From Pectinophora gossypiella (Eukaryota > Arthropoda > Insecta > Lepidoptera > Gelechiidae), in the NCBI RefSeq assembly GCF_024362695.1, contig NC_065405.1, positions 2,488,672 to 2,552,671 of the forward strand: DNA of 64,000 nt. Direction: 5' to 3'. Under the pieces are notes generated by a model. It saw only the letters and a program-made list of their open reading frames with translations. It did not search any database and was not told where the DNA came from. Both the position numbers and the translations under genes were made by a program. Of the stretch, positions 30,748-40,379 are shown one piece after another (position 1 is the stretch's first letter; every line of letters starts with the position of its first letter).

Positions 30748-30819
30748 GCCGTGATCGTCTAGTGGTTAGGACCCTACGTTGTGGCCGTAGTAACCCAGGT
30801 TCGAATCCTGGTCACGGCA
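30748..30819 (+). tRNA. tRNA-His (GTG), copy 2
   Basis: Identical over all 72 nt to the copies at 29676 and 32286; anticodon GTG at 30781-30783. It lies 1072 bp after copy 1 with a minisatellite and unrelated sequence between, so the copies are dispersed rather than a simple tandem array. Upstream conservation is limited to about 25 nt (TTTCGTCG...CACAGCTCCGACA) and downstream to the trailer. Internal A and B boxes are intact. A reading frame at 30600-30875 that runs through it is a shadow. Confidence 0.97.
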
Positions 30820-30847
30820 GTGATACACTGTCGCGGCGGAGCGCATC

Positions 30848-30851
30848 TTTT
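30848..30851 (+). terminator. Pol III terminator of tRNA-His copy 2
   Basis: TTTT after GGCGGAGCGCATC, the same spacing as copy 1. Confidence 0.8.
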
Positions 30852-30904
30852 ATTTTTATGACAGATATGGCTTAAAACTTTCACTCTTCAATAAAAAAAA
30901 ATAT

Positions 30905-30960
30905 GTAGAGTTGCAGCATAGTGCATTTGCTACTTAGCCGGACAAATGAGGAGCGCTGGC
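30905..30960 (-). mobile_element. RetA fragment
   Basis: GCTACTTAGCCGGACAAATG, then AGGAGCGCTGG; tail lost. Confidence 0.55.
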
Positions 30961-31617
30961 ACTTTTATATGTAATATGTTTTTATAGCATTTTTTCTTTT
31001 TCATCTTTTCAGATTACGTTATTTTTGTAATAAAATGTATTATATTTATAATTTATTTCTTTATAAGTACTTAACATATATATTACACATATCTACATCT
31101 AGTTTTCAAAGATCGCTAAACCTAACCAGGTTTGTCTTTACACCTTTCTTTATACCTTTCTTTTTTTCGGCTTTAGTCACTCATTAGTATTCTCCTTACC
31201 TGAAGAATAAACTAATAATAAAAAAAAATAAAAAAGTTTATTTAGGTAAAACCTACGACACACATATACATAAAAACTCAAAGATACTGGCTACGCAATA
31301 AACCTAATAGGTACCTAGAAAGGATTTTTTGACTCAGAATTTACTTCGATATAAGTACTAAGATAAACTGTTTAACTATTTAGTTCTTCGTAAAAGGAGT
31401 TAGCAGGAAATTGGCTAATGCCTTTGGAATAGTAATAGACCACCCAGCTTCGTCGGATAAATAAACATGATGCAATTCCCTTGAATAATAGAACGCTATT
31501 TATTCTCTTGTAGACTTTTGTAAATTTAGGTAAAGACGCGAAGTATTTCGTTACTAGTTAAGTCACTGAGGTCTTGTGGTTCACGGCTTGCTTCTCAAAC
31601 GCGGGATGGAACCCTGG
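30961..31617. other. AT-rich, unassigned
   Basis: AAAAAAAATAAAAAAGTTTA near 31222 resembles a reversed retroposon tail; otherwise nothing recognised. Confidence 0.4.
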
Positions 31618-31633
31618 TAGAGAACTTGCACCA

Positions 31634-31933
31634 CACATCATCAGCCCATTAACGTCCCCACTGCTGGGGCACGGGCCTTCCCTATGGATGGATAGGGATC
31701 GGGCCTTAAACCATCACGCGGACCCAGTGCGGAGTGATGGTTATTAACGACTGCTAATACAGCCGGGACCAACGGCTTAACGTGCCTTCCGATGCACGGA
31801 GGATCTCGAAATGAAAACTTGTTTTTTGTGGTCACCCATCCTATTACCGGCCTTTGCGAAAGTTGCTTAACTTCAACAATCGTAGACCGAGCGCGTTTAC
31901 CGCTGCGCCACCGACCTCCACAAGAGAGCTCCT
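31634..31933 (-). mobile_element. SINE-C, full length, 16-bp target duplication
   Basis: Reverse copy from ATCATCAGCCCATTAACGTC to the tRNA-like end (CGCTGCGCCACCGA) plus about 13 extra 5' bases. Flanked by TAGAGAACTTGCACCA (31618-31633) and TAGAGGACTTGCACCA (31934-31949). The 5S-like block is intact (CACCCATCCTATTACCGGCC reversed). Confidence 0.9.
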
Positions 31934-31992
31934 TAGAGGACTTGCACCAATGTGTTATTAATTTATATTAAGTGCAGTTTTCACTGAAACAG

Positions 31993-32152
31993 TTGGCTCG
32001 ACCATTATAGACGGCAATACGGCTCACCTATCACGTTGGTCTAACAGAAAGCTCATTGAGGTGTGAGTACTTAGATCACATTGCGATCAAAGTAACTCCG
32101 ACTACCCCAATTGGGATACAGTCGTGAGTTTATGTTTTATGTACTTCGTTAC
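31993..32152 (+). mobile_element. RetD, longest copy
   Basis: TTATAGACGGCAATACGGCT, CACCTATCACGTTGGTCTAA, GACTACCCCAATTGGGATAC, AGTCGTGAGTTTATG. Retroposon with an ATGT-type end; 130 bp upstream of the third tRNA-His. Confidence 0.75.
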
Positions 32153-32285
32153 TAAACAAGTTAAAAAAGTGAATAATCATTGTGGAAGCGATAAAAAAAT
32201 GCAATTGGAATGTGAAAGTGATCTCATTTTCGTATCTTAGTTTGAGGTATCGGCGTATTTCGTCGCTGTAGTCAGAGCTCCGGCA

Positions 32286-32357
32286 GCCGTGATCGTCTAG
32301 TGGTTAGGACCCTACGTTGTGGCCGTAGTAACCCAGGTTCGAATCCTGGTCACGGCA
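32286..32357 (+). tRNA. tRNA-His (GTG), copy 3
   Basis: Identical 72-nt gene, anticodon GTG at 32319-32321. Flanks differ slightly from copies 1 and 2: leader GAGCTCCGGCA, and a trailer with one extra A (GTGATAACACTGTCGCGG) ending in five Ts. The upstream CGTCGCTG.AGTCAGAGCTCC is closest to copy 1. The retained leader and trailer suggest that a unit longer than the tRNA was copied or is under constraint. Confidence 0.97.
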
Positions 32358-32386
32358 GTGATAACACTGTCGCGGCGGAGCGTATC

Positions 32387-32391
32387 TTTTT
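32387..32391 (+). terminator. Pol III terminator of tRNA-His copy 3
   Basis: TTTTT after GGCGGAGCGTATC. Confidence 0.8.
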
Positions 32392-32586
32392 GCGTCTACT
32401 CAAGAGTATAGTTGCAAGCTTGCGCAAAACTTTGTGTTTGTTAATTTTGTTTTTCATTGGAGAATTATTTTGTAGTTTGTGACATAATGTGCACGATCTT
32501 TATTTATTTAGAATTCTCCAAATTTTATTTTTGATTTTCAGGGAAATTCAGCCCTATTACAGATTAGATCACATATATAATGTGAA

Positions 32587-32617
32587 TGTGCGTGTGTGTG
32601 TGTGTGTGAGTGTGTCA
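32587..32617. repeat. (GT)n microsatellite
   Basis: GTGTGTGTGTGTGTG with GAGTGTG at the right. Confidence 0.85.
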
Positions 32618-32957
32618 GTAATTTAATTATCTAAGTGTGTTGTGTTAATTAATGTTAAGTATGCCGAATAAATATTTTTTCTTTCTTTCTCTCTTTATGT
32701 CATATCTCTGAAAACAAATTTCTCGATATCTCAGCATAACTCTACGTATAATAATAACTGTGTCTAGGCGTCGCTTATATTGTTTTAATTTATTTTCCCT
32801 AGGAGCGAGAAGTTTAATCTCAACAACGGTCGTAATCCCTAAAGAGGAGAATAGAGCCTCCAAATAATAATAATAAAGTAAACAGCCAATCCCAGAAAGA
32901 CAAGTAGCTGCTCGTGTATACGGTGCGGATTATATGCAACATAAAAAGTTTGATAAA

Positions 32958-33100
32958 CAGGGTGTTAGTGACATCGTAACGAAAACTTTGAGGGATGATT
33001 GAGCCCATGATTCTGAGCCCATTGAGCCTTGAGATGATATCAAGTGGAATTCTCCGTCGCAAAAGTATGGAACAGAAAATAATGAAAAAAAAAAACATGC
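32958..33100. mobile_element. FB-2 left half
   Basis: CAGGGTGTTAGTGACATCGT to TCTCCGTCGCAAAAGTATGG, then an A-rich loop; right arm missing. A small internal duplication (CTGAGCCCATTGAGCC) is present. Confidence 0.8.
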
Positions 33101-33122
33101 ATTTTCTCCACAGTTCTGTGTA

Positions 33123-33215
33123 ATAATAATAATAATAATGGCTTCGGCCCCACGCACGCCTTCCAAAAGTCCGGGCCTCCATAGGCCCGAGATATGAAAA
33201 AGACATACAAATAAT
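33123..33215 (+). repeat. Short repeat, site without MAR-1
   Basis: TAA-repeat, GGCTTCGGCCCCACGCACGC, CTTCCAAAAGTCCGGGCCTC, CATAGGCCCGAGATATG. Counterpart of 24115-24345 lacking the MAR-1 insertion. Confidence 0.7.
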
Positions 33216-33325
33216 AATAATAATAACGCGTTGTGTTGTGTTTGTTTATTAACAAATAATATAGTACCTAAATACAGCTAAAATATGCATCATCACTATG
33301 ATTGATAGTGATAGTGTGTGTGGTA

Positions 33326-33472
33326 CAGGCACGAGCATTAATATGTACTTATACACTTTGGTACCATGCCACATTAACTTTTTTGACAAATTGAACTTGT
33401 AAGTCTCACTAAATGTCAAATATGTTAGTGCGACAGAGTCCTAAAGTGGATACATTATATTGCTCATGACTG
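33326..33472 (-). mobile_element. MAR-1 MITE
   Basis: Reverse copy between TA at 33324-33325 and TA at 33473-33474; AGCATTAATATG at one end, GCTCATGACTG at the other. Confidence 0.85.
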
Positions 33473-33474
33473 TA

Positions 33475-34044
33475 CACAGTGGCCACTGAGAACGCAGTAA
33501 ATATGTAATTACAAACTGATATATACAAAAACACAATAATAAGTAATATCTATAATCTTCTTTACTGAAAACAAAAGTTCTTCTCGCAAACTCCATAGTC
33601 ACTCAGTTGAGTTCTATAGTCAAGCATTAAACAGCTTTAGTTAAGTGCCCACTAATCCCCGTTCTTGGGTTATTTTAGTTAAGCTCACAATTTTCTACAA
33701 AGCTATTTGTATTATATTCTCTCTTTCTTTTTGCATTTTCGCTAAGCCATCAACACTGTCTAGGGATATGGCAAATGAAATAGCTTTTACGAGTATCGGC
33801 AGATTTCTTCAAGGATTTTATTCTTATCCTTTCACGTTTTTGGAACAGCTACAAATGCCTTTTTCTAACGGGTTATATTCAAGGAAGGCGCGTTTATAAT
33901 GCTCCGTACATATAAAAAGCATCTGATCTTTTGGCTTCACATAAGACAGGTAAAGAGGATTTCGTAAAAGGCGATTTATGTTACGCAGCTTCAGAAGCTT
34001 TAACATGATTGAAAGGGTGTATTTCTTTGTTCCTGGTGATCCCC
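33475..34044. other. Unassigned
   Basis: An 84-codon frame at 33645-33899 has no motif I can name. No repeat partner seen in the window. Confidence 0.35.
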
Positions 34045-34228
34045 ACTGTTTGCCCCTTACCCCGATACTGACCCCGCCGGCGTGATCGACGATTTCCTTC
34101 AATCAGCGCTTAACCCACTAGGGTCGAATAATTCTTTCAAATATTTTTCCTCAGACGACGCCCTGAGCCGAGGTTCGCGCCCAACTGGGCACCCCCAGGC
34201 TCATTGTCTTCAAAAAAAATATAATAAA
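34045..34228 (+). mobile_element. RetA internal segment with internal A run
   Basis: CCCCGATACTGACCCCGCCG, GATTTCCTTCAATCAGCGCT, TTTCCTCAGACGACGCCCTG and CAACTGGGCACCC, ending early at TTGTCTTC followed by eight As. It stops about 100 bp before the usual RetA end. Confidence 0.8.
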
Positions 34229-34389
34229 AACTGCCCCACTGGGGGATATCGGAAAAAAAGGTTTTACTGGCCCCCAGTGGTGGTGAATGCTACTGGAATT
34301 GTCGTGTTGTGTTGTGCTAACGCTACCAAGAACTGTCGCGTTCTTCTATCTTATGATTACTTATTTACATCAGTAAGTAGTAAAAAAAA

Positions 34390-34473
34390 TAAGTGCGCAA
34401 TGCGAACAAATGTCAAATAGCAATATTGCTTTCTTAGATGAATTGCTTCGATGTGGCCATTTTAACCCCCCAG
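34390..34473. mobile_element. FB-1 right half
   Basis: AAGTGCGCAATGCGAACAAA, ATTGCTTTCTTAGATGAATT and GGCCATTTTAACCCCCC. Left arm absent; a SINE-A scrap (TTACATCAGTAAGTAGTAA) abuts it. Confidence 0.8.
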
Positions 34474-34505
34474 GTTTGGACATTATGGAATGAAAACCCT
34501 TGGGT

Positions 34506-34802
34506 TTGGGAACCGTGCCGTGGTAGGCCGGTTGGAAGTACGCTTGATTCTGACTGTGAGTCGAATCCAGCACGGGCCTAAACCAATGAATGTGTCTGGA
34601 TTTTAAATGATTATCACGTGTTCAGCGGTGAAGGAAACCACTGTGAGAACCCACGTTTAGCAGGTGTGACCTAACCTGTATTAGCCTGGTTTTCCCTTCG
34701 GTTTGAAGGCCAGACAGTTGCTTCTGTAAAAGACCAGACCCGTCAAATCATCAGGTTAGGTAAGCGGACTCTGTAAAAACGGGATAAACGCTAAGGAGAT
34801 AA
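34506..34802 (+). mobile_element. SINE-D, diverged
   Basis: Head CCGTGCCGTGGTAGGCCGG with degraded B box (AGTCGAATCCAGCAC), ATTATCACGTGTTCAGCGG, CCTGGTTTTCCCTTCGG, TCAGGTTAGGTAAGCGG, ACGCTAAGGAGAT. Confidence 0.8.
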
Positions 34803-35248
34803 ATCCCTCGGAGGGTGAAGAGAGACAACTTAAACGGTTTTAAAAAAGTCACTTATAAGTCTGAGAACTTTTTCAATAAGTGCTTCAGACGAGACACGGC
34901 CAGACAGCTGCCGAAGGCTGTCGGTGTTTGCTAGAATTGTCGTCGAATTAGGTCGTATATATGAAGTATTGTCTTACACTGGATATAGTTTAAGTAAGAC
35001 CTAGCGATTCAAAACGGCTTATCCTGAGTATGAATTTTTAATTTTTTTACAAAAATATAGACTTAACTTGCATTTTTTACGTAAAGACAAAAATGTTATC
35101 AAAATCGAATCATTTATTCCATGAAATTCTTTATTCTATGAATTGGTCTAAAAATTAATCTTATGCCTGAGTTCCACCAAACTTTATCTTTACAGACATG
35201 TGTATTCTTTTTAGCCTTAATTGGCTATAATTTTGTTATCTATGTATA

Positions 35249-35472
35249 CAGGGTGTTAGTGACATCGTAACGAAAACTTTGAGGGGTGATAGAGGCCATG
35301 ATTCTGAGATGATATCAAGTGGAATTTTCCGTCGCAAAAGTATGGAATTGAAAATAATTAAAAAAAACAAAAAATTTCAGGAATATTCAGACTTAAAATT
35401 CCACTTGATATCAATTCAGAATCATGGTCTGAACCATCCCCCTCAGTATTCGTTACGGTGTCACTAACACCC
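35249..35472. mobile_element. FB-2 foldback element, complete
   Basis: CAGGGTGTTAGTGACATCGT to ACGGTGTCACTAACACCC with mirrored GATATCAAGTGGAATTTTCC arms. The frames through it are artefacts. Confidence 0.85.
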
Positions 35473-35505
35473 ATACCTACTTGTATGGCTACCGTATGTA
35501 CTTGT

Positions 35506-35711
35506 GTGGGGTGTAAGTGACATCCTAACGAATACTGAGGGGGATGATTCAGCTGATTATTCTGAGTTAATATCAAGTGGAATTTTTCGTCGCAAAATTC
35601 ATGTTTTTTTTTTAAATTAATTTCAATTCTATAAATTTGCGATGATGATTTGCAGAATCATGTTCTGAATCATCCGCCTGAGTATTCGTTACGATGTCAC
35701 TAACACCCTGT
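35506..35711. mobile_element. FB-2 foldback element, complete
   Basis: GTGGGGTGTAAGTGACATCC to ACGATGTCACTAACACCCTG, 33 bp after the previous copy. The GAGGGGGATGATTCAGCTG arm marks a subtype shared with 20096. Confidence 0.85.
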
Positions 35712-35852
35712 ATTTGTGAATGTTCTCTCTCCCTTTTTGTAAATAATGTTTGTATAATATGTCTGTAAATATAGAGTTTGGTGAGACTCAGCAATAAGAT
35801 TAATTTTAAGACCAAATTATGTACCCAAATTCATACAATAAATGATTTGATT

Positions 35853-36006
35853 CGTTAAGCCGTTGGTCCCGGTTACTACTTACTGATGTTAGTACGTAGT
35901 CGTTACACGAGCCATGTCAGGCCTTTGGCGGCTCAGTAATAACCTTGACACCAGGGTTGATGAGGTTGGTATTCCACCTCACAACCCACTCGATAAGAAG
36001 AAGAAG
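35853..36006 (+). mobile_element. 5'-truncated SINE-A with 12-bp target duplication
   Basis: Begins at CGTTAAGCCGTTGGTCCCGG in the central domain and ends in the GAAGAAGAAG tail. Flanked by AATGATTTGATT at 35841-35852 and 36007-36018, a perfect match. Confidence 0.92.
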
Positions 36007-36109
36007 AATGATTTGATTTTGATATTTTTTCGTCTTTAGGTAAAACATGCAAGTTCATTCTTATTTGAGCAGTCTTATTCTATTTATATACCTATTGTAT
36101 TATCTATTA

Positions 36110-36250
36110 TAATGCAGCCGTATTAGCTTAGCTGCTCGAACGTTTGACTCTCATTCTAAGGTCACAGGCCTAAACCAATCCAAATGTGCATCATTCGATT
36201 ACAATTAGATCTTAAATGATTATCATATTCTCAGCGTTGAATCATCTTCA
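36110..36250 (+). mobile_element. SINE-D 5' part, decayed
   Basis: GCAGCCGTATTAGCTTAGCT...ATTCTAAGGTCACAGG, CCTAAACCAATCC, TTAAATGATTATC, CTCAGCGTTGAA. Only the head and a short body remain. Confidence 0.55.
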
Positions 36251-36254
36251 TTCT

Positions 36255-36445
36255 CATTCTGCATTATCATTTCATTGTTCACAGATTTCAACAGCTTTAC
36301 AAGTCCGTAATATTAAAAAAAGTCGTGTAATAAATCCTGTTTAACATCCCAAACAGTACATGAAAAACACTAAAACAAACTTTACCACAAACTTGTAAGC
36401 ATAAAATCCGTACAAAATTTATGGCAACACACTTCGTAACGTAGC
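36255..36445 (-). repeat. Duplicated segment, unoccupied SINE-A site
   Basis: Inverted relative of 27655-28015. GATTTCAACAGCTTTACAAG contains the undisturbed target that is split by SINE-A in the other copy. Confidence 0.75.
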
Positions 36446-36583
36446 TTGAGCTAAGTATGTTTATTGCCCTTGTAAACATAAGTTAGTGCGCGTGATTAGC
36501 ATCGTAAAGGAACTGGGGAAACTTGGAACACGTCTGTATGATGAAACATTGTAATCCGTTATCAGAAACAGAATTGATGCTTG

Positions 36584-36887
36584 TTGAGCGTTAGACTCAC
36601 GATCCGGAGGCCCCGGGTTCGAATTCCGGTGGGGACATATCACAAAAATCACTTCATGATCCCTAGTTGATTAGGACATTACAGGCTGATCACCAGATTG
36701 TCCGAAAGTAAGATGATCCGTGCTTCGGAAGGCACGTTAAGCCGTTGGTCCTGGTTACTATTTACTGATGTAAGTGAGTAAGCGTTAAATGAGCCACGTC
36801 AGGGGCCTTTGGCGGCTCAATCATAACCTTGACACCAGGGTTGATGAGGTTGGTATTCCACCTGACAACTCACACGATAAGAAGAAC
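36584..36887 (+). mobile_element. SINE-A, head slightly truncated
   Basis: From GTTGAGCGTTAGACTCACG through the B box (GGTTCGAATTCC), the central domain and GATGAGGTTGGTATTCCACC to the CACGATAAGAAGAA tail. Confidence 0.88.
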
Positions 36888-37810
36888 AGAGTAAGTGCTG
36901 TAAGGATCTTAATTTAAAAATAATACATACATACGTTTTAACTCACAGCTATTTCTCAGCGTTATTCCGTTTTTTCACAGGGTTCGCTTTCCTATTTATG
37001 TTTAATTATTCAGAAATAATAACTTCTTAGGCTTAAGTTGTTATCTGCTCCGTTCGGTCGCCGCACGCTCGCTATTGCAAATATGTAGGTAAATTATTCG
37101 CAAACATTATAGTTTGTGTATGCCTCAGCTGTTAATATTTATTATTATACTAAGAAGATTATACTGTTTCGGTTTATTTTGTTTTTCTTTTTATTTTTAT
37201 ATGTTATTGCACTGAGTAACTCTAAACTAAATCTGTCCGCCAGGATGTGCCTAGAACAGGTCACAGGTCACAATATCACAGTCCCTACCTGTGTAGTACA
37301 CACTAAAATTTATTTTATATTATGGCAACACCGCATTCTATTCTTTCTTCTACCCTTTGAACATCATGGCGACGGGTGTTGCATTTTCCACTTTTGTAAA
37401 TTTTAATTAAATACAGTCCATTCTAAATATTCAAGCATGTGTTTTTACTTATATTTAACACCAGCGACGCACATGCTCCACGAAAAAGAAAACAACTTTC
37501 AAAAACTTTTTTTTTTTCATTTTTTTTTCTTTTGAAGAAATCTCTTTGGTTAGAGATAAGCTTGCCTGTACTATCTGTTTTCTTTGTATGTTTCTTGCGT
37601 CTGTTTCATTGTGTACAAATAAATAAATAAACTTTTTGTTTTCAATTTTTAATATCATGACGAGTCCTTTAAAATATTCTATAATCTAATAACATCTGGT
37701 ACCTTAATGCAGTGGCGGCTCTAGCAAAATATTTAGGTGATGCGAGACCTTACAGTGCTCCTCAAAGTACAGTTTTTTTCGATTAGTTTACGCCCACCGA
37801 AATATACCTA
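36888..37810. other. AT-rich, unassigned
   Basis: A (TACA)n-like start near 36925 with CTCACAGCTATTTCTCAG may be a decayed LINE-C end. GTACAAATAAATAAATAAAC at 37612 resembles a retroposon tail. Confidence 0.35.
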
Positions 37811-38261
37811 CATAAACAGCCTATATACGTCCCACTGCTGGGCACAGGCCTCCCCTCAATCAACCGGAGGGGGTATGGAGCATACTCCACCACGCTGCTC
37901 TACTGCGGGTTGGTGGAGGTGTTTTTACGGCTAATAGCCGGGACCATCATATCCATCTTAGGACTTCGTATCAACAGTGGCTGCAAGTTGTCTTTGATTA
38001 CTTGTGGCTCTGCCCACCCCATTTGGGATTACGGGCGTGAGTTTATGTATGTGTATGTAGCCGGAACCAATGGCTTAACGTGCCCTCCGAAGCACGGAAT
38101 CATCTTACTTTTTCGAACAATCAGGTGATTCAAGCCTGAAAAGTCCTTACCAAACAAATGACTGTCTCACAAAGTGATTTCGACAATGTCCCCATCGGGA
38201 ATCGAACCCGGACCTCCAGATCGTGAGCCTAACGCTCTAACCACTAGACCACAGAGGCTGT
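37811..38261 (-). mobile_element. SINE-B interrupted by RetB, with target duplication
   Basis: Full SINE-B in reverse, from CATAAACAGCCTATATACGT to the tRNA-like head (CCACTAGACCACAGAGGC). Flanked by TATACCTA at 37803-37810 and 38262-38269. The central domain resumes after the RetB insert. Confidence 0.9.
37947..38058 (+). mobile_element. 5'-truncated RetB nested in SINE-B
   Basis: TCATATCCATCTTAGGACTT to GCGTGAGTTTATGTATGTG. Flanked by AGCCGGGACCA (37936-37946) and AGCCGGAACCA (38059-38069), an 11-bp duplication with one change. Confidence 0.9.
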
Positions 38262-38299
38262 TATACCTAATTAAATCTTTTAAAAAGAGTTTTATAAAA

Positions 38300-38530
38300 A
38301 ATAAATAAAATAAAAATAGTTTATTTTCCAAATCAACATAACAAATTGTGAATAAGTCTTCCCATTAAGTACTAAAACAAAAACTTTATGTGGCCGCCAA
38401 GAAGTCTAATTCACAGTGCAGGTGTGCCCAATCCAGTTACTCTCCCGTAAATCCGGAGCTGCTAGCCAGGGTGGTCTCCTCTTCGTAAAATGGCGCCCAG
38501 TACGATTTCATAGCTCGCACCGCCCTAAAG
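38300..38530 (-). mobile_element. Probable LINE 3' end, reverse
   Basis: AAATAAATAAAATAAAAATA run, ATAGTTTATTTTCC, then GC-richer sequence to 38530. Resembles 22500 and 3315 in layout. Class not assigned. Confidence 0.45.
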
Positions 38531-38644
38531 CCGCCACTGCCTTGATGTTTCATTACGCATGAAAACCAAAAAAACAGTTGGCGTTTCTTTCTTCTTGTGC
38601 AATGTTCGTTTGTTCACAATCATTGACTTGGTGAAAGAAACGGC

Positions 38645-38742
38645 ATACATACATAAACTCACGCCCGTGATCCCTAGTGGGGTGGGCAGAGCCACAAGAA
38701 ATCAAAGACAACGTCCATCCATTTGTTGATACAAAGTCAAGT
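38645..38742 (-). mobile_element. RetB, 5'-truncated
   Basis: ATACATACATAAACTCACGC, CTAGTGGGGTGGGCAGAGCC, AATCAAAGACAACG, TGTTGATACAAAGTC. Confidence 0.8.
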
Positions 38743-38779
38743 CTATGCACCAAAATAAAAAGAAATAATTACAAAAGAT

Positions 38780-38820
38780 GAGGTTGGTAATTCACCTCAC
38801 AACCCACACGATAGAAGAAG
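38780..38820 (+). mobile_element. 41-bp SINE-A tail insertion
   Basis: GAGGTTGGTAATTCACCTCA, CAACCCACACGATAGAAGAA, G. Flanked by the perfect 13-bp duplication AATTACAAAAGAT at 38767-38779 and 38821-38833. An extreme 5' truncation. Confidence 0.9.
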
Positions 38821-38833
38821 AATTACAAAAGAT

Positions 38834-39699
38834 TCTTAACATGGCAAATGGCAGCCTCATCGTTAAAAGCGATTTCTTCCAGACAACCATAAGGCGAGGA
38901 AAAAATATTGATGATTGTGATGAAAGAAACAGTATTGGGTTTATTGAAATTATTATACTTCTCTCTCTATTTAAAAGCTGCGCTCTTGTCGGTGGAGTAA
39001 CCGCCATTCCTCTCTTCTTCCCGCCAAAACCTTCACCTCCCGATACGACACGACCTGCACCTTCTCTTTTATTTGTTTCATAAATGTTATACTTACCTCA
39101 CAAGAATTAATGTAGGTATGTTGAGTCAAATAATGCAAACGTCATGAATCCACAGAAATTCCTTGATATATTTCAACTTAAGCCGTTAATCTTTGCAAAA
39201 TTGCTTTCCACGTCGACGAACTTTGGTTCAGAAATTAATTTCAGCTTACTCAAAGCTCTTCGATTAACAAAAACACAATTTTATAGGAGCGCGTCGGCCT
39301 TACGACATAAATGCGAGGAGTAATGCTTATGATCACACAATCCTTCACGGAATAGAAGGAAGACACACACACACACACGAACACCTTTCATCTTCCTTTT
39401 CGAATGTCTAAAAACTTTATTGTTATATACCTAAACAAGTATGCTATAGCGAGTAAAATAAACGCGCCACCTATTGGTGTTAATCGCGCGCCAAATAAGC
39501 GCACTGTCCGCCCGCCCGCTCGCTACCGCTCGCCATAGTTTTATTGTTAATTTGTTTTTTCACTGATTTATTTTACACTATTCTTTATATTTTATAGTTT
39601 AACTTCTTGAGTAAATAACTAAACAGTGCAAAGTGTTTTTATTTGAAGGACGGCTATAATGCACTAAATAAGGAAAATTTATTTGGCTAAGTTATTGTT
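38834..39699. other. Unassigned
   Basis: A short (AC)n tract at 39365 and a GC-rich patch (CCGCCCGCCCGCTCGC) near 39510. No gene recognised. Confidence 0.4.
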
Positions 39700-39858
39700 A
39701 TCTGTTGGGAACAGGCGCTGCATGCTGAGATACAGGTTTCACCTAGTTCGGCTGCAGAGGATTATACCTTACCTGTTATAAAATGTTATTAGCCTATGAA
39801 ACATTGTATTAAACTGCACTGTACTTTATATGAACAAATAAATAAATAAAATAATAAC
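39700..39858 (+). mobile_element. LINE 3' end (AATA tail)
   Basis: CTGAGATACAGGTTTCACCT, then GCACTGTACTTTATATGAAC, AAATAAATAAATAAAATAA. Forward counterpart of the type at 9535. Confidence 0.6.
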
Positions 39859-39867
39859 AATAAGAGG

Positions 39868-40075
39868 TTGGAAGGGCCAAGTGAGCACGAAACGCGCGCC
39901 ATACAAGTATGAGCAAATAGTTCATACTTCCACTTTGCACTCCACTCATCCGCAAACTTAACGGCACACTGAGCTCCGCAATTGAACATTAAAAGTTCGT
40001 CTTGTGCATTCTAACCTGCAGGACAAAAAAATAAATGTCGAATATCATGCAAAGAGATCTTTATCACAGGAGTCG
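39868..40075 (-). repeat. R-X repeat, reverse
   Basis: GGTTGGAAGGGCCAAGTGAG, CGCGCGCCATACAAGTATGA, CACTCATCCGCAAACTTAAC, AGCTCCGCAATTGAAC, GTCTTGTGCATTCTAACCTG. Uninterrupted copy of the family at 23452. Confidence 0.75.
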
Positions 40076-40379
40076 CTAACTCTCTTCAGAGCTTCAAAAA
40101 CCAGTTGCGAGTTCATTTTGAATCCTTATGCGGATATTCTTATAATATTACTATTATGTATGATGTATTTTATTTATTTCAATACTTGTTTTGTATGTGT
40201 GTGTGTATAGTCTATTATTTATTATGTATATATATATGTGTATATATTTCTCAGATTATGGTTAGGTATATTTTTAGTATATATGGATTATAAATATTAT
40301 ATTGAGTATTTATTAATATAATGTACGTATAGTATAGAGTATTTATTATAAGTATTAACTTTGGTTTGACTTTTAGGTA

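Noticed and set aside
30600..30875. Open frame containing the tRNA-His sequence as protein
   Set aside because: It is the tRNA read in frame; the same peptide string appears at each tRNA-His locus.
32820..33206. 128-codon reverse frame
   Set aside because: Covers an FB-2 arm and TAA repeats; composition-driven (runs of Tyr and Phe).
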